Source: Chryseobacterium culicis (GTDB taxonomy: Bacteria; Bacteroidota; Bacteroidia; Flavobacteriales; Weeksellaceae). Taken from it: a DNA stretch of 64,000 bases. The notes below the pieces were generated by a model. The model saw only the letters and a list, made by a program, of their open reading frames with translations. It ran no database searches and was not told the origin of the DNA. The DNA lies in assembly GCF_002979755.1 (NCBI RefSeq), contig NZ_PCPP01000001.1, positions 342,665 through 406,664 of the forward strand. Reading direction: 5' to 3'. The translations under genes and the position numbers were made by a program. Of this stretch, positions 42,945-50,894 are shown one piece after another. Every line of letters begins with the position of its first letter. Position 1 is the first letter of the stretch.

Positions 42945-44384
42945 ATGAGAAAACTAATTGTAAGTTGTTTTGTAGTGGGCGTTGTTATCAATGTTAATGC
43001 TCAGAATTATTGGAATAAAAATGCAGGAAAAACAGCTAAAGTAATCCTTACCAACTCGAAAGCGAATGAGAAGATGGCGGATAAAGGACCCGTCAAATTT
43101 GAGCAGTTTGGGCAACCTAAAGAAACGGATGCCTGTATTTTTGTGGCACCCAATTTTAAATATCAGAAACTGATAGGAATTGGAGGTGCTATTACAGATG
43201 CTTCAGCAGAGACTTTCTATAAGATGCCAAAAAATAAACAAAAGGAAATTCTTGATGCCTATTTTGGAAAAAACGGATTGGGATATACCGTTGTTCGTAC
43301 CAATATGAATTCCTGTGACTTTTCCAGTGATTCTTATACCTATGTAGAGGATAATGATACTTCTCTGAAGACTTTTAATGTTGCTCACGATGAGAAATAT
43401 AAAATTCCAATGATCAAAGAAGCTCAAAAGGCTATAGGAAATAATTTTACGTTTTATTTCTCCCCATGGAGCCCGCCAGCCTGGATGAAATCAAATAAAA
43501 GTTTGTATAAAGGGGGAAGATTGGAAAATCAGTACTATCAAACGTGGGCAGATTATTATATCAAATTCATTAAAGAATATGAAAAGAGAGGGATCAATAT
43601 CTGGGGCTTAACCGTTCAGAACGAGCCTATGGCTACCCAAAGCTGGGAATCTTGCATCTATACCGCTGAAGAAGAAGGTGAATTTCTGAAAAACAATCTC
43701 GGACCAACCCTTTGGAAAAACGGATATAAAGATAAAAAAGTAATGATCTGGGATCATAACAGAGATCTTATCTATCAAAGAGCAACCACCACATTAAGTG
43801 ATCCTGAAACATCAAAATATGCCCACGGTATCGGGTATCACTGGTATGAAACATGGAACAATAAAACCCAGCTTTTTGACAATTTAGCGGAAACCCACAG
43901 AGCTTTCCCGGATAAATTCCTTGCCTTTACTGAAGGATGCAAAGAACAATTCAATATGGATAAAATCTACGATGTAAGCCTGGGAGAACTCTACAGCAAA
44001 AATATGCTAAATGATTTCAACAAAGGAAATGCATTATGGACCGACTGGAATATTCTGTTGGATGAAACCGGCGGACCTAATCACAAAGGAAATTTCTGCT
44101 TTGCCCCGATTATTGCAGACACCAAAACCGGTGAGGTTTTCTATACCTATGAATACTACTATATAGGACATGTCTCAAAATATATCAAACCGAATGCCCA
44201 GAGAATCGGAAGTTCTTCCAACAGAGCAGCCCTGACCTCTTCTGCATTTATGAACGAAAACGGACAGCTGGTAACCGTTATTATGAACGACTCAGACAAT
44301 GATATCGAAACCAATCTATGGATAGAAGGAAAAGCAGCAAAATTGAATGCACCTGCGCATTCTATCCAGACTGTTATTTTATAA
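42945..44384 (+). CDS. Glycoside hydrolase family 30, second copy
   Basis: A 479-residue secreted GH30 with a signal peptide (SCFVVGVVINVNAQ) instead of a lipobox. The acid/base is E227 in TVQNEPMATQSWESC and the nucleophile E330 in FLAFTEGCKEQ. GIGGAITDASAETFY and SPWSPPAWMKSN are typical of GH30 subgroup 1/3 enzymes. A beta-sandwich domain ends the protein (HSIQTVIL). Being soluble in the periplasm while the first GH30 is lipidated suggests a division of labour: surface cutting versus trimming of imported oligosaccharides. It is the last gene of the operon, ahead of a GC-rich hairpin. Confidence 0.9.
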   Translation: MRKLIVSCFVVGVVINVNAQNYWNKNAGKTAKVILTNSKANEKMADKGPVKFEQFGQPKETDACIFVAPNFKYQKLIGIGGAITDASAETFYKMPKNKQKEILDAYFGKNGLGYTVVRTNMNSCDFSSDSYTYVEDNDTSLKTFNVAHDEKYKIPMIKEAQKAIGNNFTFYFSPWSPPAWMKSNKSLYKGGRLENQYYQTWADYYIKFIKEYEKRGINIWGLTVQNEPMATQSWESCIYTAEEEGEFLKNNLGPTLWKNGYKDKKVMIWDHNRDLIYQRATTTLSDPETSKYAHGIGYHWYETWNNKTQLFDNLAETHRAFPDKFLAFTEGCKEQFNMDKIYDVSLGELYSKNMLNDFNKGNALWTDWNILLDETGGPNHKGNFCFAPIIADTKTGEVFYTYEYYYIGHVSKYIKPNAQRIGSSSNRAALTSSAFMNENGQLVTVIMNDSDNDIETNLWIEGKAAKLNAPAHSIQTVIL

Positions 44385-44410
44385 TTTCATATTAATATTA
44401 TTTTTGACGA

Positions 44411-44439
44411 ATCCGGCGGCCTCTTCGAGGCCGCCGGAT
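44411..44439. terminator. GC-rich hairpin at the end of the glucan operon
   Basis: ATCCGGCGGCCTC-TTC-GAGGCCGCCGGAT, a perfect 13-bp stem with a 3-nt loop, is far more GC-rich than its surroundings. It is followed by only TTATTTG, a poor U-tract. It lies 27 nt past the GH30 stop and probably ends or stabilises the transcript. Confidence 0.7.
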
Positions 44440-44463
44440 TTATTTGTGAATGATGTAAAAACA

Positions 44464-44496
44464 GAAAAACCCATGAAATCATTTCATGGGTTTTAT
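44464..44496 (-). terminator. Terminator of fabI
   Basis: AACCCATGAAA-TCA-TTTCATGGGTT, a perfect 11-bp stem, is followed on the minus strand by TTTCTGTTTTT. It lies about 45 nt after the fabI stop codon. Confidence 0.82.
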
Positions 44497-44537
44497 GTAT
44501 TGTAAACGAAACTGTAGCTCGTTATTTTTTAGATGAA

Positions 44538-45347
44538 TTATTCAGCATCATACTTGCTGATTACTTTCTGAGTAACCCCTGAGCTGCTGAAACCTCCATC
44601 ATGGAAAAGATTCTGCATCGTTACTTTCTTCGTAAGATCAGAGAATAATGTTACACAGTAGTCTGCACATTCAAGAGCCGTAGCATTTCCTAGTGGAGAC
44701 ATATCTTCTGCATAGCCAAGGAATCCTCCGAAACCTTTCACACCGCTACCGGCAGTTGTCATTGTAGGAGACTGAGAAACGGTATTAACACGTACTTTTC
44801 TTTCACCCCAATAGTTTCCGAAAGTTCTTGCAATACTTTCCAGATAAGCTTTATTATCAGACATATCATTATAATCCGGGAATGTTCTTTGAGCAGCAAT
44901 ATAAGTAAGTGCCAAAATACTTCCCCATTCATTCATACAGTCTTTTTCCCAAGCCACACGCATTACTTTATGGAAAGAAACAGCGGAAATATCCCAGCCT
45001 TTTTCCAACCAGTCGTAGTTCATTTCTGTATAATGTTTTCCTTTTCTTACGTTGATAGACATTCCGATAGAGTGAAGGATAAAGTCGATTTTTCCAAATT
45101 TTGCAACAGCGGCATCAAAAAGTTTTTCAAGATCCTCTATAGAAGTTGCATCAGCACCTATTACTTCAGAACCTGTTTTTTCTGCTAAACCATTAAGTTC
45201 CCCCATTCTCAAAGCAATAGGAGCATTGGATAAGATAAATTCAGCACCTTCTTCATGACATCTTTCAGCAACTTTCCATGCGATAGATTGTTCATTAAGG
45301 GCTCCAAAAATAATTCCCTTTTTGCCTTTAAGTAAACCGTATGACAT
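44538..45347 (-). CDS. fabI: Enoyl-[acyl-carrier-protein] reductase, NADH-dependent
   Basis: A 269-residue short-chain dehydrogenase family enzyme catalysing the last reduction of each fatty acid elongation cycle. The cofactor loop is IIFGALNEQSIAW. The catalytic residues follow the FabI pattern Y149, Y159-x6-K166 (TYIAAQRTFPDYN and DMSDNK). IDFILHSIGMS and VSQSPTMTTAGSGV are further hallmarks. This is the triclosan/isoniazid-target class; susceptibility cannot be read directly. It is monocistronic, with a TACATTTG -7 box 24 nt upstream and a strong terminator. Confidence 0.95.
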   Translation of the reverse strand: MSYGLLKGKKGIIFGALNEQSIAWKVAERCHEEGAEFILSNAPIALRMGELNGLAEKTGSEVIGADATSIEDLEKLFDAAVAKFGKIDFILHSIGMSINVRKGKHYTEMNYDWLEKGWDISAVSFHKVMRVAWEKDCMNEWGSILALTYIAAQRTFPDYNDMSDNKAYLESIARTFGNYWGERKVRVNTVSQSPTMTTAGSGVKGFGGFLGYAEDMSPLGNATALECADYCVTLFSDLTKKVTMQNLFHDGGFSSSGVTQKVISKYDAE

Positions 45348-45371
45348 AATTTTTTAATGTTTATTATAATA

Positions 45372-45379
45372 CAAATGTA
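45372..45379 (-). promoter_or_regulatory. -7 promoter element of fabI
   Basis: TACATTTG on the minus strand, 24 nt before the start codon. No TTG at the expected -33 distance, so the call rests on the -7 box and position. Confidence 0.55.
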
Positions 45380-45402
45380 ACAATAATTGTGCTTATGGCA
45401 TA

Positions 45403-45438
45403 ATAAAAAATGGAGCCTTATCAATTTAAGACTCCATT
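45403..45438 (-). terminator. Terminator of the small coiled-coil protein gene
   Basis: ATGGAGcCTTA and TAAGaCTCCAT-type arms pair around a short AT loop with one mismatch. On the minus strand they are followed by TTTTTTATTA. Confidence 0.75.
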
Positions 45439-45467
45439 TTATTGAAAATATTTATATGACTGAAATA

Positions 45468-45767
45468 CTAATTGGTTTTCTTATTCCATTCTGCCTTTAC
45501 ATCCTCTGCCGCATCTTTGGTTTTTTCCCATGCTTCATCTGCTTTATCTTTGATATCCTCCCAAGCATCGGATACATTAGCTTTTACCCTGTCAAGCCAG
45601 TCTTCCTGGCTGGCTTCCTGATCATTATCCCTTTTCTCATTAATATAATCTTTAGCCTTGTCTGCCAATTCATTGATTTTCCATTTGGCTTTGTCCGTTG
45701 CATTTTGTAAAGAATTTTCTACATTGTTTACTGCATTTTCCGCTTTGTTGTACTCTGAATTGTTCAT
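45468..45767 (-). CDS. Small acidic amphipathic helical protein, stress-protein-like
   Basis: A 99-residue protein with no signal peptide and almost entirely helical composition. Repeated Ala/Lys/Asp/Glu blocks with a near-11-residue rhythm (KAKWKINELADKAKDYINEK, DAWEDIKDKADEAWEKTKDA) are reminiscent of LEA- or CsbD/YtxH-like stress proteins. I cannot place it in a specific family. The regular Trp spacing (about every 10-15 residues) is unusual for coiled coils. It is flanked by its own terminator and lies opposite tag. A role in desiccation, osmotic or membrane stress is only a guess. Confidence 0.75.
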   Translation of the reverse strand: MNNSEYNKAENAVNNVENSLQNATDKAKWKINELADKAKDYINEKRDNDQEASQEDWLDRVKANVSDAWEDIKDKADEAWEKTKDAAEDVKAEWNKKTN

Positions 45768-45897
45768 AATAGTATAAATTTTAGTTTGGTATCAGTAATT
45801 AAACAATAACCATTCCTAAAAATGAACCTCTCTGTTAAATTTTTCATAATCTTTTGTTATATTTTTCAAAATCAGTAGTAACTTTAACTAGAAAAAA

Positions 45898-46467
45898 ATG
45901 ATAACTATGGAAAAAATACGTTGTGGCTGGTGCGAAAAAGATGATCTCTACCGAAAGTATCATGATGAAGAGTGGGGAAGACCTGTTTACGATGACAAGA
46001 CCCTATTTGAGTTTCTGATTCTGGAGAGTTTTCAGGCCGGGCTGAGCTGGTATACTATTTTATCCAAAAGAGAAAACTTCAGAAAAGCTTTTGATCATTT
46101 TGATTATAAAAAAGTAGCAGCGTATTCGGATGAAAAGATTGAAGAATTGATGAATAATTCCGGAATTATCAGAAACAGGCTCAAAATTCTTTCGGCAGTC
46201 ACCAATGCTCAGAAATTCATGGAAGTTCAGCAGGAGTTCGGAAGTTTCTCCAAATATATCTGGGGCTTTATAGATGGAAAACCCATTGACAACAGTCCCG
46301 AAACATTATCTGTTGTTCCTGCCACTACAGAAATTTCTGATCTTATATCCAAAGAACTTAAAAAAAGAGGTTTTAAATTCGTTGGTTCTACAGTAATTTA
46401 TGCCCATATGCAAGCCACCGGAATGATCAATGATCACTTAAAAAACTGCTTTACCAGAAAAATTTAA
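45898..46467 (+). CDS. tag: DNA-3-methyladenine glycosylase I
   Basis: A 189-residue base-excision enzyme removing 3-methyladenine from alkylated DNA. The structural zinc site of TAG is intact: C9 (RCGWC), H22 (KYHDEEWG), H180 and C184 (DHLKNC). FEFLILESFQAGLSWYTILSKRE is the family core with the aromatic base pocket. A second in-frame ATG at 45907 gives MEKIRCGWC, closer to the usual start, and may be the true one. No other repair gene is adjacent. Confidence 0.93.
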   Translation: MITMEKIRCGWCEKDDLYRKYHDEEWGRPVYDDKTLFEFLILESFQAGLSWYTILSKRENFRKAFDHFDYKKVAAYSDEKIEELMNNSGIIRNRLKILSAVTNAQKFMEVQQEFGSFSKYIWGFIDGKPIDNSPETLSVVPATTEISDLISKELKKRGFKFVGSTVIYAHMQATGMINDHLKNCFTRKI

Positions 46468-46668
46468 TTTGGTTTTATTCAAAATTTAGTGAAGTTTATT
46501 GTTAATTATGTAATTTAAAAAGTTAAGCATAAAAGGGGAGATGTTTGCAAATGCTAATGAGTACTTAGTTTAATAACTGATTGATATTTAAACATTTTTC
46601 ATTACTTTGTGAGTAAATTTAATTTTAATCACTATGTTGTGTTTTTAATTATGATATTTTCAGTATAA

Positions 46669-46698
46669 TTGTTATTTTGTTGAAAATTTGTATATTTG
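46669..46698 (+). promoter_or_regulatory. Promoter of the YadA-head-like protein gene
   Basis: TTG at 46669-46671, a 19-nt spacer and TATATTTG at 46691-46698: an excellent Bacteroidota promoter. A TTG start at 46696 overlaps the -7 box and is excluded. Confidence 0.85.
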
Positions 46699-46719
46699 CA
46701 ACTGCAAAAAATGCAAGTA

Positions 46720-47997
46720 ATGCAAAAAGACTATAAACCTCAATATACACTTCTCTTATTCTTTATAAGTATTTTCACATTTGCTCAGGTTGGGATTGGT
46801 TTACCGAATCCGGACCCTTCTGCGATGCTTCATATTAACGCAAATAATAAAGGAGTACTTCTTCCAAGTATTGCGCTTACCACTACAACAGACAATATTA
46901 CAGTACCTTCTCCGGCAGACGGACTTATTGTTTGGAATAATGGAAACTCCACTCTGAAAGAAATTGGATTCTATTACTGGTTCGAATCAAAATGGAACAA
47001 AATTTTGGCAAATGGAGGTGATCCCACTAAAATTGAGAATGGAACAAGCTGGAATCTTACAGGGACCAATGTGGGAAATTATGGAGGAGCAAATACAACC
47101 CTGGCTTTGGGAACAAAAACATATGATGATCTGATTTTTAAAGTAAATGCCTTAACAGCCGGAAAACTGGGAGTTGATAATTCTGTAAGCTTTGGAATAG
47201 GATCAAATGCCGGGCAGAATGGGATTGCTTTGGGAAGTGCAAGCTCTGCATTTATGGGAATAGCTATTGGAAGCGCAACAGTTGTTTCCGGGAATGAAGC
47301 TTTAGCGGTAGGAAACAAAACTACAGCAGCAGGATTCAGATCTACAGCCATAGGATTTCATGCCCAGACCAGCAGTAATGAATCTGTAGCTATAGGAAAT
47401 AACTCCTCAGCGGACGGATTTCAGTCCATAGCATTAGGATACAATGCAAAAACAAATACAAATAGTGAAACTGCTTTAGGATATAATGCGGTAACAAATA
47501 GCCAAAACTCAACGGCTCTAGGCTCGGAAGCCAATGCGTTGGGACAATATTCCACAGCAGTAGGATATGGAGCGGTTACTTCGCAGGCCAATGCTGTTAT
47601 TCTTGGAAATAATAATGCAAATGTAGGTATTGGTACTGGTACTCCGAATGTCTCAGCGAAACTGGATGTAAGCGGACAGTTTAAATTGGGAGAGAAGGGC
47701 AGTGTGCAGAAAAATCAGATCAGTTTTGAAGCATGGCCGGGAATCTCCATCAATAATTTGCCTCCGGGAAAATCGACAACAATCGATATTCCTGTTCCGG
47801 CAGAATATCAACCCGGTTCTACCAGAGCTGTGGTGGTGGTTTCTCCGGCAGGAGACTTTCCGGGAAATTCCTCATTTTCCATCTCGAATCCTAGGATGAC
47901 TTCTGCTTCCAGTATTACAATTAATCTCACTAATATTTCGGGAACTGCCAACAGCTTGTACTCCGGACATTTTTATGTGATGATCAATGAGTTTTAA
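46720..47997 (+). CDS. Secreted protein with YadA-head-like repeats
   Basis: About 425 residues from ATG 46720 (46711 also possible). A signal peptide (LLLFFISIFTFAQ) is followed by VGIGLPNPDPSAMLHINANNKG, an opening common to Bacteroidota surface proteins with tail-fibre-like parts. The middle holds about nine 14-16-residue repeats of the type AIGxxAxxxGxxSxALG (e.g. STAIGFHAQTSSNESVAIGN), as in the left-handed beta-roll head of trimeric adhesins. The C-terminal ~100 residues are a separate beta domain ending HFYVMINEF. There is no coiled-coil stalk, YadA anchor or T9SS domain, so how it is held at the surface is unclear. A terminator follows. Confidence 0.8.
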   Translation: MQKDYKPQYTLLLFFISIFTFAQVGIGLPNPDPSAMLHINANNKGVLLPSIALTTTTDNITVPSPADGLIVWNNGNSTLKEIGFYYWFESKWNKILANGGDPTKIENGTSWNLTGTNVGNYGGANTTLALGTKTYDDLIFKVNALTAGKLGVDNSVSFGIGSNAGQNGIALGSASSAFMGIAIGSATVVSGNEALAVGNKTTAAGFRSTAIGFHAQTSSNESVAIGNNSSADGFQSIALGYNAKTNTNSETALGYNAVTNSQNSTALGSEANALGQYSTAVGYGAVTSQANAVILGNNNANVGIGTGTPNVSAKLDVSGQFKLGEKGSVQKNQISFEAWPGISINNLPPGKSTTIDIPVPAEYQPGSTRAVVVVSPAGDFPGNSSFSISNPRMTSASSITINLTNISGTANSLYSGHFYVMINEF

Positions 47998-48033
47998 ATA
48001 ATAGGTTTTTTATTATAGTTGATATGGTGTAAA

Positions 48034-48061
48034 GGACTTCCGGACTGGAAGTCCTTTTTTA
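48034..48061 (+). terminator. Terminator of the YadA-head-like protein gene
   Basis: GGACTTCC, a 5-nt loop and GGAAGTCC, followed by a run of T residues, 36 nt past the stop codon. Confidence 0.88.
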
Positions 48062-48074
48062 TATAGCATCCATT

Positions 48075-48341
48075 TTAACTAGACTTACGGGACTGAAGTT
48101 CTTTACGTGCATTTTGCCAGCTTTTCCTGATAATAAGATAGAGTGGGAAAAAAGCCAGTGGAAGCGGGGTTATACCATTGAAACCTTTCTTAATTGTCAC
48201 ATAGATGCAGGCTAGTACCAACATCCCCATAATAATACAAAATGCAATATGAGCAGCGGAACGTTTTTTTTCTTCTTTTGTAAGTTCTTCAATAGAGAGT
48301 TCCGAAAGCTTATGGTCTTCAGGTTGATTATCGTTTTTCAT
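48075..48341 (-). CDS. Small two-helix membrane protein
   Basis: An 88-residue protein starting at ATG complementary to 48341. A charged cytoplasmic-type N-terminus (LSELSIEELTKEEKKRSA) is followed by two hydrophobic segments (HIAFCIIMGMLVLACIYVTI and ITPLPLAFFPLYLIIRKSW) and a basic tail. It resembles small flavobacterial membrane proteins I know under unhelpful names; no function is established. Upstream codons in the same frame (to 48419) lack a credible start region and are left out. It lies back to back with the OhrR-like gene. Confidence 0.65.
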   Translation of the reverse strand: MKNDNQPEDHKLSELSIEELTKEEKKRSAAHIAFCIIMGMLVLACIYVTIKKGFNGITPLPLAFFPLYLIIRKSWQNARKELQSRKSS

Positions 48342-48461
48342 GTTCACGGTTAGTTTATTGTTTTTTAGTTGAGCTAAAATAATAAAATAACCACAACCTG
48401 AATCTGATCGGTATTTCATTTTTGCCCATTCATTAAAAAATAAATATTTTAAACAAAAATA

Positions 48462-48490
48462 TTGTGCACAAAATAAATGGGCTATATTTG
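48462..48490 (+). promoter_or_regulatory. Promoter of the OhrR-like regulator operon
   Basis: TTG at 48462-48464, an 18-nt spacer and TATATTTG at 48483-48490, 14 nt before the start codon. A close match to the Bacteroidota consensus. Confidence 0.82.
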
Positions 48491-48504
48491 TTCCTAAAAA
48501 AACG

Positions 48505-48933
48505 ATGATCCCTTTATCAGAACATTTATGCTTTAAAACATATGCTGTTTCCAGATATATTACAGGTTTATATAAGCCTTATCTGGATGAAATTTCATTA
48601 ACGTATCCTCAGTATCTTGTGATGACAGTTTTATGGGAGCATGGCGGAATGAAGATCGGAAAGATCGGTGAACATCTTCATCTGGATAACGGAACATTAA
48701 CGCCGTTATTGAAACGTATGGAAAAAAACGGATTGATCATCCGAACCCGCAGCACAGAAGATGAAAGAGTTGTATTGATTAATCTTACCGAAAATGGAAC
48801 AAAGCTTAAAGAAAAAGCGAAACATATTCCCAAAGCTGTTCAGCAGTGCATGAATCTGAGTGAGGATGTAAAGACCCAGCTAATGGCTTCTTTAGACAAT
48901 ATATTAACAATACAATCTGTTTCTGGCATATGA
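48505..48933 (+). CDS. MarR family regulator, OhrR-like peroxide sensor
   Basis: A 142-residue winged-helix regulator. The N-terminal cysteine C9 in EHLCFKTYAVSR matches the position of the peroxide-sensing cysteine of OhrR, and LTYPQYLVMTVLWEHGG, LDNGTLTPLLKRMEKNGLI and STEDERVVLINLTENG are very like OhrR. It should repress its target until organic hydroperoxide oxidises C9. OhrR usually sits next to ohr (organic hydroperoxide resistance), but no such gene is present in this window; instead it overlaps a Rossmann protein gene by 4 nt. It is probably autoregulated through the promoter at 48462-48490. Confidence 0.88.
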   Translation: MIPLSEHLCFKTYAVSRYITGLYKPYLDEISLTYPQYLVMTVLWEHGGMKIGKIGEHLHLDNGTLTPLLKRMEKNGLIIRTRSTEDERVVLINLTENGTKLKEKAKHIPKAVQQCMNLSEDVKTQLMASLDNILTIQSVSGI

Positions 48934-49691
48934 AGAAAATAAGAATTATAGGCTGTGGCTGGTTGGGAGAAAGAATAGCCTCTTCCTTATCCGGAAAATA
49001 CGACATAGCAGCAACGACTACAACGGAAAATAAAGTAAAGGATCTCAACAGTAAAGGAATTCATGCTGTACTTGCTTCTTTCCCGGATTATCAGCTGGCT
49101 GAACCCTATAATGAATGGTCTGAGATTAAGAATGCTGATGTTTTAATTATTACCATTCCTGTCAATGAAAAAAGCTGTTGTGTAAGTTCTTTGTATAATA
49201 GAATTCAGAATTTATCAACATTTATAGGGGATTTTAAAGGACAGATGTTCCTGATGAGTTCCACAGGGGTTTATCCCGATCTTCCCAAAGAATTTACAGA
49301 AGAAGATATTCCTTTGGAAAAAGTATCAGGGGAAAGAATGCTGAGAAATAGATATCCGCAGCTTAATATTCTGAGGCTTGGAGGCCTGATGGGAGACAAC
49401 AGACTTTTAAAAAACTATAATGTAGGAAATCTTGATCATGCAGTGAATCATATTCATTATGCTGATATCAGTGCCATCATCACACAAATGATTGAAAAGA
49501 AAACTGGAGCTAAACTTTATAATGTTACTGCCCCGATTCATCCTGCAAAAAGCCAGGTGATTAATGCACAGAAAAATATACCTGATGAGGAAGTTTTCGA
49601 AGTAAAAGGTAAGAAGGTCTTGTCTTCAAAACTGGTTTCAGAGCTGGATTATGTATTTCAGTATCCGGATCCGAGAACGTTTCATTTGTAA
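48930..49691 (+). CDS. NAD(P)-binding Rossmann-fold protein, YeeZ-like
   Basis: A 253-residue protein with an N-terminal dinucleotide fold (IRIIGCGWLGERIASSL: the GxGxxG loop), followed by ADVLIITIPV, MSSTGVYPDLP and ERMLRNRYPQLNILRLGGLMG, the pattern of extended SDR/epimerase-like proteins such as E. coli YeeZ. The catalytic YxxxK motif of true epimerases is not evident, so enzymatic activity is uncertain. ATGA overlap with the OhrR-like gene means translational coupling, and a link to oxidative stress or thiol repair can be guessed. Confidence 0.8.
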   Translation: MKKIRIIGCGWLGERIASSLSGKYDIAATTTTENKVKDLNSKGIHAVLASFPDYQLAEPYNEWSEIKNADVLIITIPVNEKSCCVSSLYNRIQNLSTFIGDFKGQMFLMSSTGVYPDLPKEFTEEDIPLEKVSGERMLRNRYPQLNILRLGGLMGDNRLLKNYNVGNLDHAVNHIHYADISAIITQMIEKKTGAKLYNVTAPIHPAKSQVINAQKNIPDEEVFEVKGKKVLSSKLVSELDYVFQYPDPRTFHL

Positions 49692-49740
49692 TTATTGACC
49701 ATCGGTTTTAACCCATTTTTGCTTACGAAATTTCTTTCAA

Positions 49741-49816
49741 CACCTTTGTCATTCCGTAGGAATCTCTACGTTATTTTTAAACTTTTGTATTTAGATTCCT
49801 ATGGAATGACAAGGTG
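49741..49816. repeat. Imperfect 25-bp inverted repeat
   Basis: CACCTTTGTCATTCCGTAGG plus AATCT at 49741-49765 pairs with AGATTCCTATGGAATGACAA plus GGTG at 49793-49816, with one G-U type change and one base missing. The 27-nt loop is AT-rich. The TGTCATTCC/GGAATGACA wording looks like a flavobacterial dispersed intergenic element. The interval 49692-50012 contains no gene, only this repeat, element copy F and the terminator below. Confidence 0.8.
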
Positions 49817-49866
49817 AGTGATGAGCTGCATTCATGGTGGAAAGAACAAAATTCTACAGTACAAAT

Positions 49867-49957
49867 TCAATTGGAACGACTTATAATCCAGAGCGTAGAC
49901 GAAGGAAGCTCGTTTTCAAAATAAATCAAATTCCATAGGCTTTAGCCAAAACCTATA
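49867..49957. repeat. Double-palindrome element, degenerate copy F
   Basis: Starts TTCAATTGGAACGAC; the first palindrome is replaced by GAGCGTAGACGAAGGAAGCTC. The second is intact (AGGCTTTAGCCAAAACCTAT). Confidence 0.6.
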
Positions 49958-49990
49958 AAAAAACTCCGGAAAAAGTTTCCGGAGTTTTTT
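49957..49990. terminator. Bidirectional terminator between convergent genes
   Basis: AACTCCGGAAA-AAG-TTTCCGGAGTT, a perfect 11-bp stem, with A/T runs on both sides. It serves the nucleoside phosphorylase gene on minus and probably the YeeZ-like gene on plus. Confidence 0.88.
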
Positions 49991-50012
49991 ATTTTATCAT
50001 AAACAAAATTGA

Positions 50013-50867
50013 TTATTTGATAATTCTTTCCAATACCCATTCAATAAGGTTTTTCTCAGAAGCATGGTGGTCTGCAGAGAATTCTCCACGTCTTCTGTTG
50101 GCAATAACGTTATTTACGGTAATGGCTTTATGTCCTAATAATTTTGAAAGAGCATAGATTGCTGATGTTTCCATCTCAAAATTGGTGATTCCAAGATCAT
50201 TTAATGTTTCCAGGAATTGATCATCTACTGCTTTTAAACGAAGCTGTCTTCCCTGTGGCGCATAGAATCCCGGGAAAGTTGCAGTATTTCCATGGTATTT
50301 GGCATCTTTGTAATAGTCACCCATTTCTGCTGCCCAGTCTGAGAAATAAAGCATAGGCTTGATTTTTTCGTAAGGGAATTTTTCTAAAAAGCTTTTAGAA
50401 AACTCATTTTCGAAGTTGTAGTCCTGATAGAAATGCATCAGACCGTCTAAACCTACTACATTCTGGGTAACCAGCATATTGTCAACCTGAACATCCGGGT
50501 TTACACTTCCACAAGTTCCCATACGGAATAGTTCAAGAGCCTTATGCTCAGTTTTAAATTCTTTATTTTTAAGATCGATGTTTACCAGGGCATCCAGTTC
50601 GTTCATTACGATATCGATGTTTTCTGTTCCGATACCGGTAGACATTACTGTGATTCTTTCCCCGCGAATCGTTCCTGTATGCGTATAGAATTCTCTTTTA
50701 TTTTTTTTGATCTCTACGGTATCAAAGTATTTTGAAACTTTTGCCACTCTGTCAGGATCACCCACAAGGATGATTTTGTCAGCAATGTCTTCGGGTAAAA
50801 GATTCAGATGATATACACTTCCGTCTTCATTCAGAACAAGTTCTGAGGCTGCAAGTTTGTTTAGCAT
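50013..50867 (-). CDS. Nucleoside phosphorylase (uridine phosphorylase-like)
   Basis: A 284-residue cytoplasmic enzyme of the PNP/UDP family, cleaving nucleosides with phosphate to base and ribose-1-phosphate. IILVGDPDRVAKVSKYFD and STGIGTENIDIVMNELDAL are phosphate-site motifs. FRMGTCGSVNPDVQVD and NFEMETSAIYALSKLLGHKA are the ribose/base-site motifs, the latter with the conserved Glu-Met-Glu. Uridine phosphorylase is the closest match by layout, but purine specificity cannot be excluded. It starts 27 nt after a small secreted protein gene, forming a two-gene unit. Confidence 0.87.
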   Translation of the reverse strand: MLNKLAASELVLNEDGSVYHLNLLPEDIADKIILVGDPDRVAKVSKYFDTVEIKKNKREFYTHTGTIRGERITVMSTGIGTENIDIVMNELDALVNIDLKNKEFKTEHKALELFRMGTCGSVNPDVQVDNMLVTQNVVGLDGLMHFYQDYNFENEFSKSFLEKFPYEKIKPMLYFSDWAAEMGDYYKDAKYHGNTATFPGFYAPQGRQLRLKAVDDQFLETLNDLGITNFEMETSAIYALSKLLGHKAITVNNVIANRRRGEFSADHHASEKNLIEWVLERIIK

Positions 50868-50894
50868 AATAGGTATATATTTTTTTTAAGTTTT

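Noticed and set aside
46720..47997. Trimeric autotransporter adhesin
   Set aside because: The head-like repeats are present but there is no YadA anchor, stalk or barrel, so the name would be misleading.
48342..48419. 26-residue extension of the small membrane protein
   Set aside because: The residues look non-coding and the charged start at 48341 is the natural N-terminus.
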